In this document: piece after piece, positions 54,791 through 63,824 of the stretch
Position numbering within the stretch: the stretch's first letter is position 1
How the letters are laid out: every line of letters starts with the position of its first letter
Assembly: GCF_900474295.1 (NCBI RefSeq)
Contig: NZ_UCOB01000003.1
Coordinates: 186,001 to 250,000 of the forward strand
Source: Synechococcus sp. UW140
GTDB lineage: Bacteria > Cyanobacteriota > Cyanobacteriia > PCC-6307 > Cyanobiaceae
Direction of reading: 5' to 3'
DNA length: 64,000 nucleotides
Notes under the pieces: generated by a model
The model's input: only the letters and a program-made list of their open reading frames with translations
What the model was told of the DNA's origin: nothing
The model's database searches: none
Position numbers and translations under genes: made by a program

Positions 54791-56176
54791 ATGTCAGGCA
54801 CCAATAGCACTGCACCTCAAGCGCTCAACGTTTCAGACCTTCGTGACCAGCTCGATGGAATGGCCCATCGTGAAGGGATCCACAAATGGGATCTAGGCGC
54901 AAGCCGCAGTAGCAATGCCACGGTTCAGGTTGACCGTGGTGAAGCCAAACAGCTGAAAGCCTCCCAGCGCAGTTCCATCACCGTGCGTGTTTGGAACGAT
55001 GCAGGCTTGGTGGGGATCACAAGTACAACCGATCTCTCGCCATCAGGCCTTGAGCGAGCACTGATCGGGGCGAGAGATGCCAGTCAATTTGGGAACGCCA
55101 ACGATATTCCCGGGTTCTCACCGCTTGCCATGGCACCGACACCGGAACTGAACCGCCCGCTGCAACCAGCCTTGGGGATTCAGAAACTGCTCAGCACCCT
55201 TAAACAGGCTGAGAAGGATCTGCTTGGCCAGCATCAAGCGATTGAAACCGTGCCCTACAACGGTCTCAGTGAGGGCAGCAGCGAGCGGATCTACCTGAAT
55301 AGCGACGGTGCTGTGAGGCAGGTGCAACGCACACAAGCCAGTCTTTATCTCTACGCCAGGGCCGAAGAGATGGGACGCAAGCCCCGCAGTGGCGGCGCGA
55401 TACGTGTCGCACTCGGAAGTGAGGGACTCGATGTACAGGGCTGCGTTGATGAGGCTGCCCAACGCACGCTCAGTCATCTCAATTACCAACCGATCGATAC
55501 CGGTCGTTATCTGGTCTGTTTCACTCCAGAAGCTTTCCTCGACCTTCTTGGCGCCTTCAGCAGCTTGATGAATGCCCGGGCCATTCTTGATGGGGTCAGC
55601 CTCAGTGACGCTGATTCCATCGGCTCGCGCCTGGCTGTGCCGTTTTTGTCGCTCCACGACAATGGACTGCATCCTGGCCATGTGGGAGCAGCACCCTTCG
55701 ATGGGGAGGGGACGCCGACACAACGCCTGCGCCTGATCCACAACGGCCAGTTGGAAAGTTTCCTGCATTCGGAAGCAACAGCGCGTCATTTCGGCGTGAA
55801 GCCAACCGGCCATGCCGGACTGGGAGCCAAGGTCTCGGTCGGTCCTGACTGGTTTGAAGTGAGTACGAGCGAGGGAACAACGAGTGGCACAACCCATCTC
55901 CATCATTCGACCAGCCTTGACACCTTTGTTCTGATCGAGAGCCTCAACGCCCTTCATGCAGGAGTGAAGGCAAGTCAGGGTTCCTTTTCGCTGCCATTTG
56001 ATGGCTGGCTGGTGCGTGATGGTGAAAAATTATCGGTCGAGTCGGCAACGGTGGCTGGTGATATCCGCCAGGTCCTCAGCGGCATCGTGCATCTCGAACC
56101 TGACGCCAAGGTGACCCATCAGGGAGTCTCTCCCCACGTCTGGGTTGATGGTCTCGCGATCACTGGCGAAGCCTGA
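54791..56176 (+). CDS. TldE/PmbA-family protein
   Basis: A 461-residue non-catalytic partner of TldD. It shares the fold but has no HExxxH zinc motif, as expected for TldE/PmbA. Markers include RGEAKQLKASQRSSITVRVW, VPFLSLHDNGLHPGHVGAAPFDGEGTPTQR, and SQGSFSLPFDGWLVRDGEKLS. It lies 2 bp after tldD and so is co-translated. A 21-bp gap leads to fmt. Confidence 0.9.
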   Translation: MSGTNSTAPQALNVSDLRDQLDGMAHREGIHKWDLGASRSSNATVQVDRGEAKQLKASQRSSITVRVWNDAGLVGITSTTDLSPSGLERALIGARDASQFGNANDIPGFSPLAMAPTPELNRPLQPALGIQKLLSTLKQAEKDLLGQHQAIETVPYNGLSEGSSERIYLNSDGAVRQVQRTQASLYLYARAEEMGRKPRSGGAIRVALGSEGLDVQGCVDEAAQRTLSHLNYQPIDTGRYLVCFTPEAFLDLLGAFSSLMNARAILDGVSLSDADSIGSRLAVPFLSLHDNGLHPGHVGAAPFDGEGTPTQRLRLIHNGQLESFLHSEATARHFGVKPTGHAGLGAKVSVGPDWFEVSTSEGTTSGTTHLHHSTSLDTFVLIESLNALHAGVKASQGSFSLPFDGWLVRDGEKLSVESATVAGDIRQVLSGIVHLEPDAKVTHQGVSPHVWVDGLAITGEA

Positions 56177-56197
56177 GTTACTGAGAGATCGACTGTC

Positions 56198-57232
56198 GTG
56201 AAGATCCTCTTCTGGGGCACACCTGCCTACGCGGTTCCCACTCTGCAGGCCCTGATCAAGGCCGGTCACACTGTGGTTGGCGTCGTCAGCCAGCCCGACC
56301 GCAGGCGCGGACGCGGCAAACAACTGATGCCCTCGGCCGTCAAAGACGCAGCCCTGTCTCTCGATCTACCTGTGTACACACCGGAAAGGATCAAACAGGA
56401 TGAGGCCTGCGTCTGCCAACTGGCATCCCTTGGTGCCGATGTCTCTGTCGTCGTCGCTTTCGGGCAGATCCTTCCTAGGAATGTGCTGGAGATGACGCCG
56501 CTTGGCAGCTGGAATGGCCACGGTTCTCTCCTACCCAGATGGCGTGGGGCCGGTCCGATTCAATGGGCACTACTCGAAGGAGACTCCAAAACCGGTGTCG
56601 GCATCATGGCGATGGAGGAAGGTCTCGATACTGGACCTGTTCTGCTTGAGGAAAAGGTGGCGATTGGTCTACACGACAACGCCTCCGTTCTGAGTGAACG
56701 CCTCAGCCAACTCACCGCCGAATTGATGGTGAAATCGATGCCACTGATCGAGGCCGCCGGACGTGGCCCTGAACCAGAACGGTTGCGAAGGTTAGGCGTC
56801 AGTCTCCAAGGCGATGGCAGCAGTTATGCCCGAATGCTTCAGAAAGCCGACTTCCAGATCGACTGGAATCAATCGGCCCTAACCATTCATCGCAAGGTGA
56901 TGGGCTTGTACCCAGCCGCCACAACCCGATGGAACGGGAAGCGCCTCAAAATCTTTAGGACAGAACCGTTAATCAGACGGCTGAGTGATCAACTATCCAC
57001 AGCGGCGACCACCCTCACAGAGCGCTGGGGACTGGAAGGGGGGATCCCTTCGACTCAGTCGATTGCACCTGGAACAGTGCTGGAAGTGGTGCCCGAGCAT
57101 GGCCTGGTGGTGGCTTCGAAAGGATGTCCTCTTCTGATCAGAGAGGCCCAGTTAGAGGGAAAGAAGAGAAGCTCTGGTGCTCAGTTAGTGCAACAACTTC
57201 AGGCAGCAACGGGAGACCAACTAGGCAACTAA
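56198..57232 (+). CDS. fmt: Methionyl-tRNA formyltransferase
   Basis: A 344-residue Fmt: N-terminal Rossmann domain (KILFWGTPAYAVPTLQAL, VVGVVSQPDRRRGRG), formyl-THF catalytic segment WNGHGSLLPRWRGAGPIQWALLEGD, and the C-terminal tRNA-binding OB domain (DWNQSALTIHRKVMGLYPAA). It formylates initiator Met-tRNA. Start GTG 56198. It overlaps the convergent J-domain gene by 12 bp. Confidence 0.96.
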   Translation: MKILFWGTPAYAVPTLQALIKAGHTVVGVVSQPDRRRGRGKQLMPSAVKDAALSLDLPVYTPERIKQDEACVCQLASLGADVSVVVAFGQILPRNVLEMTPLGSWNGHGSLLPRWRGAGPIQWALLEGDSKTGVGIMAMEEGLDTGPVLLEEKVAIGLHDNASVLSERLSQLTAELMVKSMPLIEAAGRGPEPERLRRLGVSLQGDGSSYARMLQKADFQIDWNQSALTIHRKVMGLYPAATTRWNGKRLKIFRTEPLIRRLSDQLSTAATTLTERWGLEGGIPSTQSIAPGTVLEVVPEHGLVVASKGCPLLIREAQLEGKKRSSGAQLVQQLQAATGDQLGN

Positions 57233-58072
57233 GTGTTGATAGGCGGCATTGACCCGGTGAAAGTCCGAGGCAGATCCGCCCACATCGGGATGATGCTTTT
57301 TAACTAAGCGACGGTGGGCCTGTTTGATCTGATCACGCGATGCTCCCCAACGCAGTCCGAGCACCTGTAAACACTCCACTATCCGAGGATCAGCCCAACG
57401 TGGTGCTCCAGTTGAGTTGTTGGTGTCGCGGCTTGCGTGTCGGGTCTTGCCGTTGGCTTGTTTGGCGCCCTGGTAAGAACTTGCACGATGACTGGCACGG
57501 TCAGAGTGCCTCTGATCGGTACGCGTTCGTCGCCCACTCGTGGTACGAGCCATTTTTTGGCATAAGTCTTGGACAACACGACGAGGGTCTTCATCGAGCC
57601 ACTCACGCGTGCGGACCCCATACAAGGCGAAGGCAGCAAGAACGGCCCATCGTTTCTTATTCATCCCTCCATCAAGGGCCTTGAGAAGATCCTGGCCGAG
57701 ACCTGGCAATAAACGATCTAGACGTTGCTGCAAGGTCAGGTTTGGGTGAAAACTCTGACGATTCAGGCTGTCCACCAGAGTCTCAAGCCCCTGGGCGCGC
57801 AGTGTGCTCCAGCCAGACTGCTGAGCGAGAGCCTGCCCCCAGGATTCCACTTGCGAGGCGGTGACATGAACGCGTCCCCCAGAGGGTGCGTGTTTTGACT
57901 GTTGGTGATGCCGTGGAGATGACTCAGACCGCTGTTCAAGAAGCTCTAGGCGGTGTTGAAGCTGACGCAACTGCCTTCTCAGCGCATCATTCTCAGCCAA
58001 CAAAGCGTCCACATTGCTGGTGACTTGTCGAGCACGAGGATCAGCTGACCTACGTCGTGGATCGAAGCCCAT
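57221..58072 (-). CDS. J-domain protein with an N-terminal coiled coil
   Basis: A 283-residue protein. Residues 20-48 form a coiled coil (ALLAENDALRRQLRQLQHRLELLEQR), the middle is helical around WAVLAAFALYGVRTREWL, then a polar basic stretch, and the C terminus is a J domain with HPD at 261-263 (KKHHPDVGGSASDFHRVNAAY). No Gly/Phe or zinc-finger region, so it is a class C type J protein. It probably recruits an Hsp70 (DnaK) to some substrate; that substrate is unknown. It lies 14 bp downstream of the DEAD-box helicase, same strand. Confidence 0.85.
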   Translation of the reverse strand: MGFDPRRRSADPRARQVTSNVDALLAENDALRRQLRQLQHRLELLEQRSESSPRHHQQSKHAPSGGRVHVTASQVESWGQALAQQSGWSTLRAQGLETLVDSLNRQSFHPNLTLQQRLDRLLPGLGQDLLKALDGGMNKKRWAVLAAFALYGVRTREWLDEDPRRVVQDLCQKMARTTSGRRTRTDQRHSDRASHRASSYQGAKQANGKTRHASRDTNNSTGAPRWADPRIVECLQVLGLRWGASRDQIKQAHRRLVKKHHPDVGGSASDFHRVNAAYQHLVA

Positions 58073-58086
58073 AGGGGTCGCTCAGC

Positions 58087-59439
58087 TCAACGCTGCGACG
58101 TCCGTCCGGAACGTCTTGGGCGCGCGGATGATTTGGAACGAGGCTTATCGGCCCGGCCACGATCATGGCGTGTCGCTGATCCACTTCCGGAGCGAGGGGT
58201 CCGACGACCGCGGCCTCCGCTGAGGTCGATGGGTGGGGCTTCGAGAACGGTGGGCTCAAAACCAGGGATCAAGACCTTCTCTAACGATTCACGAGTTGTG
58301 CGCTCAATCGCCTTGAGAAGAAGGGATTCCTCAGCCGCAACGAGAGAAATCGCATGACCACATTCGCCGGCTCGCCCTGTACGACCGATGCGATGGACAT
58401 AGTCCTCCGCCACGTTGGGTAGATCGAGATTGACCACGTGCGGCAACTGCTGGATATCGATCCCACGTGCTGCGATATCGGTGGCCACCAGCACTCGCAC
58501 CGATCCATCCTTGAAGCCCTGAAGAGCTCGGGTACGTGCCCCCTGACTTTTATTGCCGTGAATGGCAGCGGCTGAAAGCCCTTCCTTGCTCAGGCGCTCA
58601 GCAACGCGATTGGCCCCATGTTTTGTACGAGAGAACACCAAAACTTGCTGCCAATTATTGGTTCGAATCAGATGACTGAGCAGCTCAGGTTTGCGCTTCA
58701 TGTCACAGGGATGGACCAACTGCTGAACGGTGCGGGCCGTTTGATTCGGCGGAGTGATTTGAATCTGCAACGGATCATGGAGCAGCCCTGTAGCCAACTT
58801 GCGGATCGATGGATTGAAGGTGGCCGAAAACAACAGGTTTTGACGTCGCTCCGGTAACTTTGAAAGGATGCGCCGAATGTCGTGAATGAAGCCCATATCA
58901 AGCATGCGATCGGCTTCATCAAGCACAAGAAATTCAACTCGCTCAAAGCGTATGGCGCCCTGCTGATACAAATCGAGCAAACGCCCAGGAGTGGCGACCA
59001 GTAAATCCACACCCTGTTGCAGCCTTTGAATCTGGGGATTGACCTTGACCCCACCAAACACCACATCACTGCGAAGGCGTAAGTGGCGGCTGTAAACCCG
59101 CACATTGTCAAGAATCTGCGCAGCAAGTTCACGGGTAGGAGTGAGCACCAAAGCACGGATCTGGCAACGTCCAGAACGGGCTCCGTGGCTGAGCCTCTCC
59201 AACATGGGCAGGGTGAATCCAGCGGTTTTGCCCGTGCCTGTCTGAGCCGCCGCCATCAAGTCACGGCCGCTGAGCACAGCCGGAATGGCCTGCTCCTGAA
59301 TCGGCGATGGTGTGCTGTAACCCTTCTCGCTCAGTGCCTTCAGAAGGGGTGCACTAAGACCCAGGTCATCAAAATTTGATGAGGACTCTGACGAGGGGGC
59401 GGCAGTAGCGGTGATGACCTGCAAGCGATGATTCATCAC
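58087..59439 (-). CDS. DEAD-box ATP-dependent RNA helicase (RhlE-like)
   Basis: A 450-residue helicase with motif Q ([28 protein letters not shown]), motif [13 protein letters not shown], Ia [14 protein letters not shown] in [33 protein letters not shown] and [14 protein letters not shown]. The C terminus is a basic Arg/Gly/Ser-rich tail (about 405-450). It matches the RhlE class more than CsdA. In cyanobacteria a related helicase, CrhR, is redox and cold regulated; no such control is visible here. Confidence 0.94.
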   Translation of the reverse strand: MMNHRLQVITATAAPSSESSSNFDDLGLSAPLLKALSEKGYSTPSPIQEQAIPAVLSGRDLMAAAQTGTGKTAGFTLPMLERLSHGARSGRCQIRALVLTPTRELAAQILDNVRVYSRHLRLRSDVVFGGVKVNPQIQRLQQGVDLLVATPGRLLDLYQQGAIRFERVEFLVLDEADRMLDMGFIHDIRRILSKLPERRQNLLFSATFNPSIRKLATGLLHDPLQIQITPPNQTARTVQQLVHPCDMKRKPELLSHLIRTNNWQQVLVFSRTKHGANRVAERLSKEGLSAAAIHGNKSQGARTRALQGFKDGSVRVLVATDIAARGIDIQQLPHVVNLDLPNVAEDYVHRIGRTGRAGECGHAISLVAAEESLLLKAIERTTRESLEKVLIPGFEPTVLEAPPIDLSGGRGRRTPRSGSGSATRHDRGRADKPRSKSSARPRRSGRTSQR

Positions 59440-59499
59440 CCTAGAAGCAAGGCATAGGAAGGACCGGGCAAAGGACTCCCTGGCTCTGGAGGCAGAAGA

Positions 59500-59718
59500 T
59501 CACCAACAGAACTGTGAGAACAGTCGCCAGGGCAACAGGTTCTGTCCGCCAAGACGTTTCCGGCGGTAATCCTCAAGCTCAATATCCTCACGCTTGATCA
59601 CATATCCCTGTTCAACTGACCACTGAATCGGATCAAGACCCGATTCGAGGACATCCTGATGCAGGCAAGGCTCTTGGTTCATCCTGTCCATGAGGGCTTT
59701 CAGCTGCTGCCTACTCAT
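59500..59718 (-). CDS. Small Nif11-like protein
   Basis: A 72-residue protein from ATG 59718: MSRQQLKALMDRMNQEPCLH, then QDVLESGLDPIQWSVEQGYVI. The helix plus the GYVIKREDIEL turn resembles the Nif11 leader-like domain. The C-terminal tail (GGQNLLPWRLFSQFCW) has no Gly-Gly cleavage motif with a Cys-rich core, so a prochlorosin-type peptide is unlikely. The frame extends upstream to 59796, overlapping the next gene, but this looks like a read-back. Function unknown. Confidence 0.6.
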   Translation of the reverse strand: MSRQQLKALMDRMNQEPCLHQDVLESGLDPIQWSVEQGYVIKREDIELEDYRRKRLGGQNLLPWRLFSQFCW

Positions 59719-59786
59719 CTGATCCGATCCAGCTAGGCACGCTCTAGCAACGCTTGCGCCGAAGCAATCGGAGCTTCCAAGAAGCC

Positions 59787-60020
59787 TTAGTGGCATCCAT
59801 AGAGGTCATAGGCCTGGTTCCAGACCTGTTCGAGAACGGTATCGCTAAGCAAAAGCGCTTGCGGGAATAGAGCCTTCAACCAACGACGACGTTCTTCCGC
59901 GGAGGCATGTTCAAAAAATGTCTCTTCAGCTGCCAAGACTCGAAACTTCAGGAACTCCAGCAACGCGGCTCTCAGCCTGATCAGCTCGGCTCCCTCAAGT
60001 TGATCCACCATGCCCTGCAA
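59787..60020 (-). CDS. Small helical hypothetical protein
   Basis: A 77-residue soluble protein: MVDQLEGAELIRLRAALLEF, then LKFRVLAAEETFFEHASAEERRRW, ending AYDLYGCH. Charged and helical with no recognised family. ATG 60020 (MQGMVDQ) or ATG 60011 may start it. It precedes the Nif11-like gene on the same strand by 68 bp. Confidence 0.58.
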   Translation of the reverse strand: MQGMVDQLEGAELIRLRAALLEFLKFRVLAAEETFFEHASAEERRRWLKALFPQALLLSDTVLEQVWNQAYDLYGCH

Positions 60021-60422
60021 GGATTCTCGAAGGCTGAGTCTAAAAAACTTAGCCCGGCCAGTTACGGCTTGCGTGAAGTGAGATCAGCACAAAACCGCTG
60101 ATACAGAAATATTGCAGATTTGTCCACAACTACCTTTGAACAGATGAGATCGTTCAAAGCCGATCATTGGAAGATGACGATACTCGATCATGTTTCATCA
60201 TCCAAGCAGTATTACACAGGCCACACCTTGAGCTTTTAGATGCTTTGGCAAGACCAGAAATAGACAATAAATTCACTCAAAATTGAGAATACATGCAGTG
60301 CGGAATAGCTGACTCAGCTTAAACAAAGTCTCATAACGAAGAGGTTAACTTGATCGCACATAGGTCGGTTCACTTACCCTAAGGACTGATCAAATATGCA
60401 GACTCGACAGTGATCCGACTGC
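60021..60422. other. AT-rich 400-bp gap with no gene
   Basis: No open frame longer than about 60 codons looks coding, and I see no strong hairpin or RNA motif. The stretch is clearly richer in A and T than its neighbours and separates the small-gene pair on the left from the terC operon end on the right. It may hold the promoter of the 59787 gene. Confidence 0.5.
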
Positions 60423-60926
60423 TTATGCTGCACCTTGATCAGCAAGCACTGAGATGCGCTCTGGATCTACACCAATTTCCAACTGAGCATGTGGCAAAAG
60501 ACCATCAATCCAGGGAGCCAAGACCTCTATCACCCCAGGCGGCTGCCAGTGCATGGCCTTCGTTTCTGGGTGAGGGAAATAAATAAGAGCAGGATAGGAA
60601 CGAGATTGAGAGCAACAGCGCAATTGTATCCACCAGAAGGAAAATGTTTCTGGTGGATGAAGATCGGTCCAATACAGGCCAGGAAAATGAAAGTCCGGAC
60701 TGCTTAATGAGAATTTTAACGGCTCCACTGAGAGGTTGAGAGTGCCTGGCCACATCGCAGTCAAATCAAGACCAGCTTTCTCAAAGAAGGGAGTTTGCAT
60801 GGCTATCGTGCCACTTGGATAAGGAGAATCCTCGCGACTAGGATCAATGTTGGCGTCACCAGACGCCACTCCATGACCAGCGAGAAGCCTGCAACAATGC
60901 CAGTTCAATAACGGGTGTTGTGTCAC
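60423..60926 (-). CDS. Unassigned protein, weakly like CTP-dependent riboflavin kinases
   Basis: A 167-residue protein if started at GTG 60926, which overlaps the upstream DUF6464-like stop (GTGA). The region GHGVASGDANIDPSRED, then LTAMWPGTLNLSVEPL, and IEVLAPWIDGLLPHAQLEIGV recalls the PGTLN and C-terminal IEI segments of the archaeal cradle-loop riboflavin kinases. This is a remote likeness, not an assignment. Many His, Trp and Cys residues are present. Third gene of a tight minus-strand group: terC (61998), the DUF6464-like gene (61267), then this. Confidence 0.55.
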   Translation of the reverse strand: MTQHPLLNWHCCRLLAGHGVASGDANIDPSREDSPYPSGTIAMQTPFFEKAGLDLTAMWPGTLNLSVEPLKFSLSSPDFHFPGLYWTDLHPPETFSFWWIQLRCCSQSRSYPALIYFPHPETKAMHWQPPGVIEVLAPWIDGLLPHAQLEIGVDPERISVLADQGAA

Positions 60927-61267
60927 GACTTGCGTGGTTGATGATGCGAACAAGCCTGACAAGGACCATCGGGCAGAACAGCGCAACGCAACAGCGGACT
61001 AAGAGCATTGAAACGACAGCTTGGATCTCCGATCACCCAACCATGCCGATAACGTCGTGCATCGAGAGGTTGCCGTTGTTGCTTGACAAGCAACACCACC
61101 GAAACGAGCTGATAGCGACCGAGGCGCAAGGCGTAGCGGTGTCGACGCTGCAAGACCAGATAGCTATCAGCATTGTGCTCAAACCAACGTCCAGGATGGG
61201 GAGAATCAACAAGATCAAGCCGATCAATCAATCTCTCGCTGCCTGACTGTCGTAACTCAACAAGCAT
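60923..61267 (-). CDS. Small protein, probably DUF6464
   Basis: A 114-residue protein with GRWFEHNADSYLVLQRRHRYALRLGRYQLVSVVL, GHWVIGDPSCRFNA-like HGWVIGDPSCRFNA, and LLRCAVLPDGPCQAC near the end, which matches my memory of the cyanobacterial DUF6464 family. The last third has several Cys (RCAVLPDGPCQACSHH). It begins 2 bp after the terC stop and overlaps the next gene by 4 bp. Function unknown. Confidence 0.7.
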   Translation of the reverse strand: MLVELRQSGSERLIDRLDLVDSPHPGRWFEHNADSYLVLQRRHRYALRLGRYQLVSVVLLVKQQRQPLDARRYRHGWVIGDPSCRFNALSPLLRCAVLPDGPCQACSHHQPRKS

Positions 61268-61269
61268 GA

Positions 61270-61998
61270 TTAAGTCTCCTTTGCAATGGGAAGAGACTTT
61301 TCAGAGAAACCCCAGACGAGCAATACAATCACTGTGGCAAGGGTGAACCATTCAGGCACCCGTAGGCTTAACCAGATCAGGGTGACCAAAAGCTTGATAC
61401 CGACAAAAGCAACAGCGAGAAATCCTGCCGTTTCAAGTCGTGGAAAGATCGCAAGCCAGCGAACGAACAGCCCTGAAGTGAAGCGCAGAGCAATCACCCC
61501 AATGAGAGCACCAGTGACCACAAGAATGAGCTGATCGCTGATCGCAACTGCGGCGGCAACACTATCGATTGAAAAAGCAAGATCGGTGAAGGCAAGAGCC
61601 ATCACCGTGCGCAGGAAGGATCCAGACGCAGAATCATGAGCGCCTTGATCTTGCAGTTCAGTTCCAACACCCAGCCATTTCTCATGAAGGTGCTGATAGA
61701 CAAGCCAAAGCAGGTAGGCAGAGGCCAACAGCTGAATCGGACGAAAGGCAAGCACCCATTGCGCCATCAGGATTAAACCAATGCGTAAGACAAACGCCAT
61801 GGCGATACCCACATTGAGGGCCTGACGTTCACGCTCAGGGTCCTTCTGGGAGCGGGCGATAGCCGCTAAGGCAATGGCATTGTCGGCCGACAGGATCAGT
61901 TCCAGCGAAACCAACACCGGAAGCAAGGGCAAGAGCTCTCCCCAACGGTCGACACCATCGAGCAAAGGGATCAGGGAGGGCAATGCTGCTGAATCCAT
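61270..61998 (-). CDS. TerC-family integral membrane protein
   Basis: A 242-residue, about seven-helix protein. The TerC signature LELILSADNAIALAAIAR contains the conserved acidic D near the membrane and the second half repeats it as LAFTDLAFSIDSVAAAVAI. TerC relatives include Mn2+ exporters in bacteria and a thylakoid-assembly protein in plants. The frame extends to 62100, but ATG 61998 (MDSAALPSL) is the natural start and clears the divergent gene. Heads a group with the DUF6464-like and riboflavin-kinase-like genes. Confidence 0.88.
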   Translation of the reverse strand: MDSAALPSLIPLLDGVDRWGELLPLLPVLVSLELILSADNAIALAAIARSQKDPERERQALNVGIAMAFVLRIGLILMAQWVLAFRPIQLLASAYLLWLVYQHLHEKWLGVGTELQDQGAHDSASGSFLRTVMALAFTDLAFSIDSVAAAVAISDQLILVVTGALIGVIALRFTSGLFVRWLAIFPRLETAGFLAVAFVGIKLLVTLIWLSLRVPEWFTLATVIVLLVWGFSEKSLPIAKET

Positions 61999-62036
61999 GC
62001 TGATCAGCCTAGAAATAGGCAGCTCATGGATGCGGA

Positions 62037-62891
62037 ATGCACACCCAGGCCCTGCTTTGCCACATCGATCACGAACGCTGCGTGGTGCTTGTGACTGCAT
62101 TCGAACAAGAGAAGGCCCTAGGCAGTGCTTTGGGGGAAGGAGCCAGCGCAGAGGCAGCAGAGGATCGAGCCCTGGAGAGACTGCGAAGTCGAATGCAAGC
62201 TGAACTGCAAACCGAGGTCATTGCGGCTTCAGACGCCAGCACACCACCAATCCAGCGATCACCACAGTCGACGCCACCTGCGCCTCGGCCTGAAGGGATG
62301 AAGGAACAGACGCCACCAACAAGACCATCGTCACCGACACCGAACACGATCAGACGGACATCTGTGACGGGGGATTCAAGTGAGCATGGCCACTTGCCTG
62401 CGAAAGACAAACCACCCATCGCTGTCGGCCAGGCCGAAGCTCCGCCAAGTGAAGCGCCGACTGATCCAGACGACTGGAGTGACGAATTAGCCGCCGTGGA
62501 TCTCGAGATGCAGCGCATCGGCTGGGATCGCGAGCAGGAACGGAGTTATCTGGAACGCGCCTTCGGACACAGCAGCCGCCACAAACTGACGCGCTACAGC
62601 GACCTGATTGCCTATTTAAAACGCCTGAACGCCTTAGAACCAGGAACCCCTGTCGACGTCGCACCGGTCCCCCTACGCAGGGGTGATCTGATCACACAAG
62701 GAGACCAGATGCTTGAAAAGCTGCAATGGAGTGGAGAACAGGCACGCTCATACCTTCAACTCAAACTTGGAGCAAGTAGTCGACAAGCACTGAGTGACGA
62801 ACAACTGCTAAATTTCAATATGTTGCTCGAAAATGAGCTTGTTGGTTCAATAGGAACCCAGCAAGCTCGAAAGGCCGAGTTGCCAAGTTGA
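62037..62891 (+). CDS. Hypothetical protein with two tandem WxxEQxRSYL repeats
   Basis: A 284-residue protein of unknown function. The N-terminal about 65 residues (LCHIDHERCVVLVTAFEQEKALG, then AEAAEDRALERLRSRM) look folded. A Pro/Ser/Thr-rich linker (about 66-140) follows. The last 120 residues hold two similar units of about 45 residues: IGWDREQERSYLERAFGHSS and LQWSGEQARSYLQLKLGASS, each ending in an LL-type helix (LIAYLKRLNAL; LLNFNMLLENEL). It diverges from terC by 38 bp. Confidence 0.68.
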   Translation: MHTQALLCHIDHERCVVLVTAFEQEKALGSALGEGASAEAAEDRALERLRSRMQAELQTEVIAASDASTPPIQRSPQSTPPAPRPEGMKEQTPPTRPSSPTPNTIRRTSVTGDSSEHGHLPAKDKPPIAVGQAEAPPSEAPTDPDDWSDELAAVDLEMQRIGWDREQERSYLERAFGHSSRHKLTRYSDLIAYLKRLNALEPGTPVDVAPVPLRRGDLITQGDQMLEKLQWSGEQARSYLQLKLGASSRQALSDEQLLNFNMLLENELVGSIGTQQARKAELPS

Positions 62892-62937
62892 ACTAGCAAC
62901 TCACACGTGATTGCATCGATCTATGTAGACCGTCTAT

Positions 62938-63333
62938 TTATGTATTAGTTGAAGATGACTGCTTCTCTAAAACCTCAGTAAGGCGGGTCATCGCAGACGC
63001 CAATTGAGCCTGCGGGTCAGGCTGAGAGGCCTCGATGGACTCCTTTTTTCGCTTGGTCACCTCAACAGCCTTAACAAGAATAAAGCAAACCAATGCTATG
63101 ACAATAAAATTAATCAGTGCGACAAGAACCTCTCCTGCTGGCAATTGAGCAAGTGATTCAACATTGGCCTCTTTCAGCGCTGGCTCCAAGATATTGGTCA
63201 TCAACAGTGTGACCACAGAATTGACAACCTTGCTAAATGCGCCCGCCATAATCACGGCAATGCCTAAATCAACAACATTTCCCTTGCTGATGAAGGCTTG
63301 AAAGGCAGATAGAAAGACAGGTACTCGAGGCAC
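62938..63333 (-). CDS. mscL: Large-conductance mechanosensitive channel MscL
   Basis: A 131-residue MscL. The first helix GNVVDLGIAVIMAGAFSKVV matches the family's GNVVDLAVGVI core, followed by a short periplasmic loop and the second helix ALINFIVIALVCFILVKAVE, and the C-terminal helix. It opens under high membrane tension to release solutes on hypo-osmotic shock. The C-terminal bundle is slightly extended with Ser/Gln. Normal length. Confidence 0.94.
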   Translation of the reverse strand: MPRVPVFLSAFQAFISKGNVVDLGIAVIMAGAFSKVVNSVVTLLMTNILEPALKEANVESLAQLPAGEVLVALINFIVIALVCFILVKAVEVTKRKKESIEASQPDPQAQLASAMTRLTEVLEKQSSSTNT

Positions 63334-63554
63334 AGCTAAACAAGAACTCTTGGTCGTTCTAGCTGCTCAGTGGCAACAAGACAACAGATGATCTACACGA
63401 TGCGCTGAGTTCTGCCATCCACTTCCCAACAAAGTAATCGTGAATGCCAACACGAGTGCTGATAGGGCTCAGAACCTTCTCACCAAGCACAGGACAGTTG
63501 CTCATGCAGTTGAAGATGCCTTGATGAACATTAAATACATGGACGAGGATACAA

Positions 63555-63824
63555 ATGACAACTCTGACTTGCCTTTCGATCGATGAGACCAAAATGTTTA
63601 TCGATACCATGGTTGAAGAAGGACACCCAACGACCACAAAACATCATCACAATCTCGGCAAGGCCGAGATTTGGAATTTCACCCTCTCCAATGGCGACCA
63701 CTTTCATCTCTGGGAAAGGAACCGTGCCTTTGAGACAGTCTATTCCTATTACAGAAAAGGAATTGGTTCCAGGCAGTACAAGACTCTAGAAGCTGCCGTG
63801 AAATCAATTAGGGACTTCTTCTAA
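63555..63824 (+). CDS. Small hypothetical protein
   Basis: An 89-residue protein MTTLTCLSIDETKMFIDTMV, then IWNFTLSNGDHFHLWERNRAFETV, ending with a helix AAVKSIRDFF. It is rich in His and aromatic residues and has no recognised family. The frame looks coding, unlike the overlapping minus-strand frame at 63359-63637. The remaining 176 bp to the window edge hold no gene I can support. Confidence 0.6.
   Translation: MTTLTCLSIDETKMFIDTMVEEGHPTTTKHHHNLGKAEIWNFTLSNGDHFHLWERNRAFETVYSYYRKGIGSRQYKTLEAAVKSIRDFF

Noticed and set aside
59719-59796. Longer start for the Nif11-like protein
   Set aside because: The extra 26 residues are irregular and overlap the neighbouring gene; ATG 59718 starts the helix directly.
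63359-63637. 92-codon minus-strand ORF
   Set aside because: Irregular composition, no folded pattern, and it overlaps the more plausible plus-strand gene at 63555.
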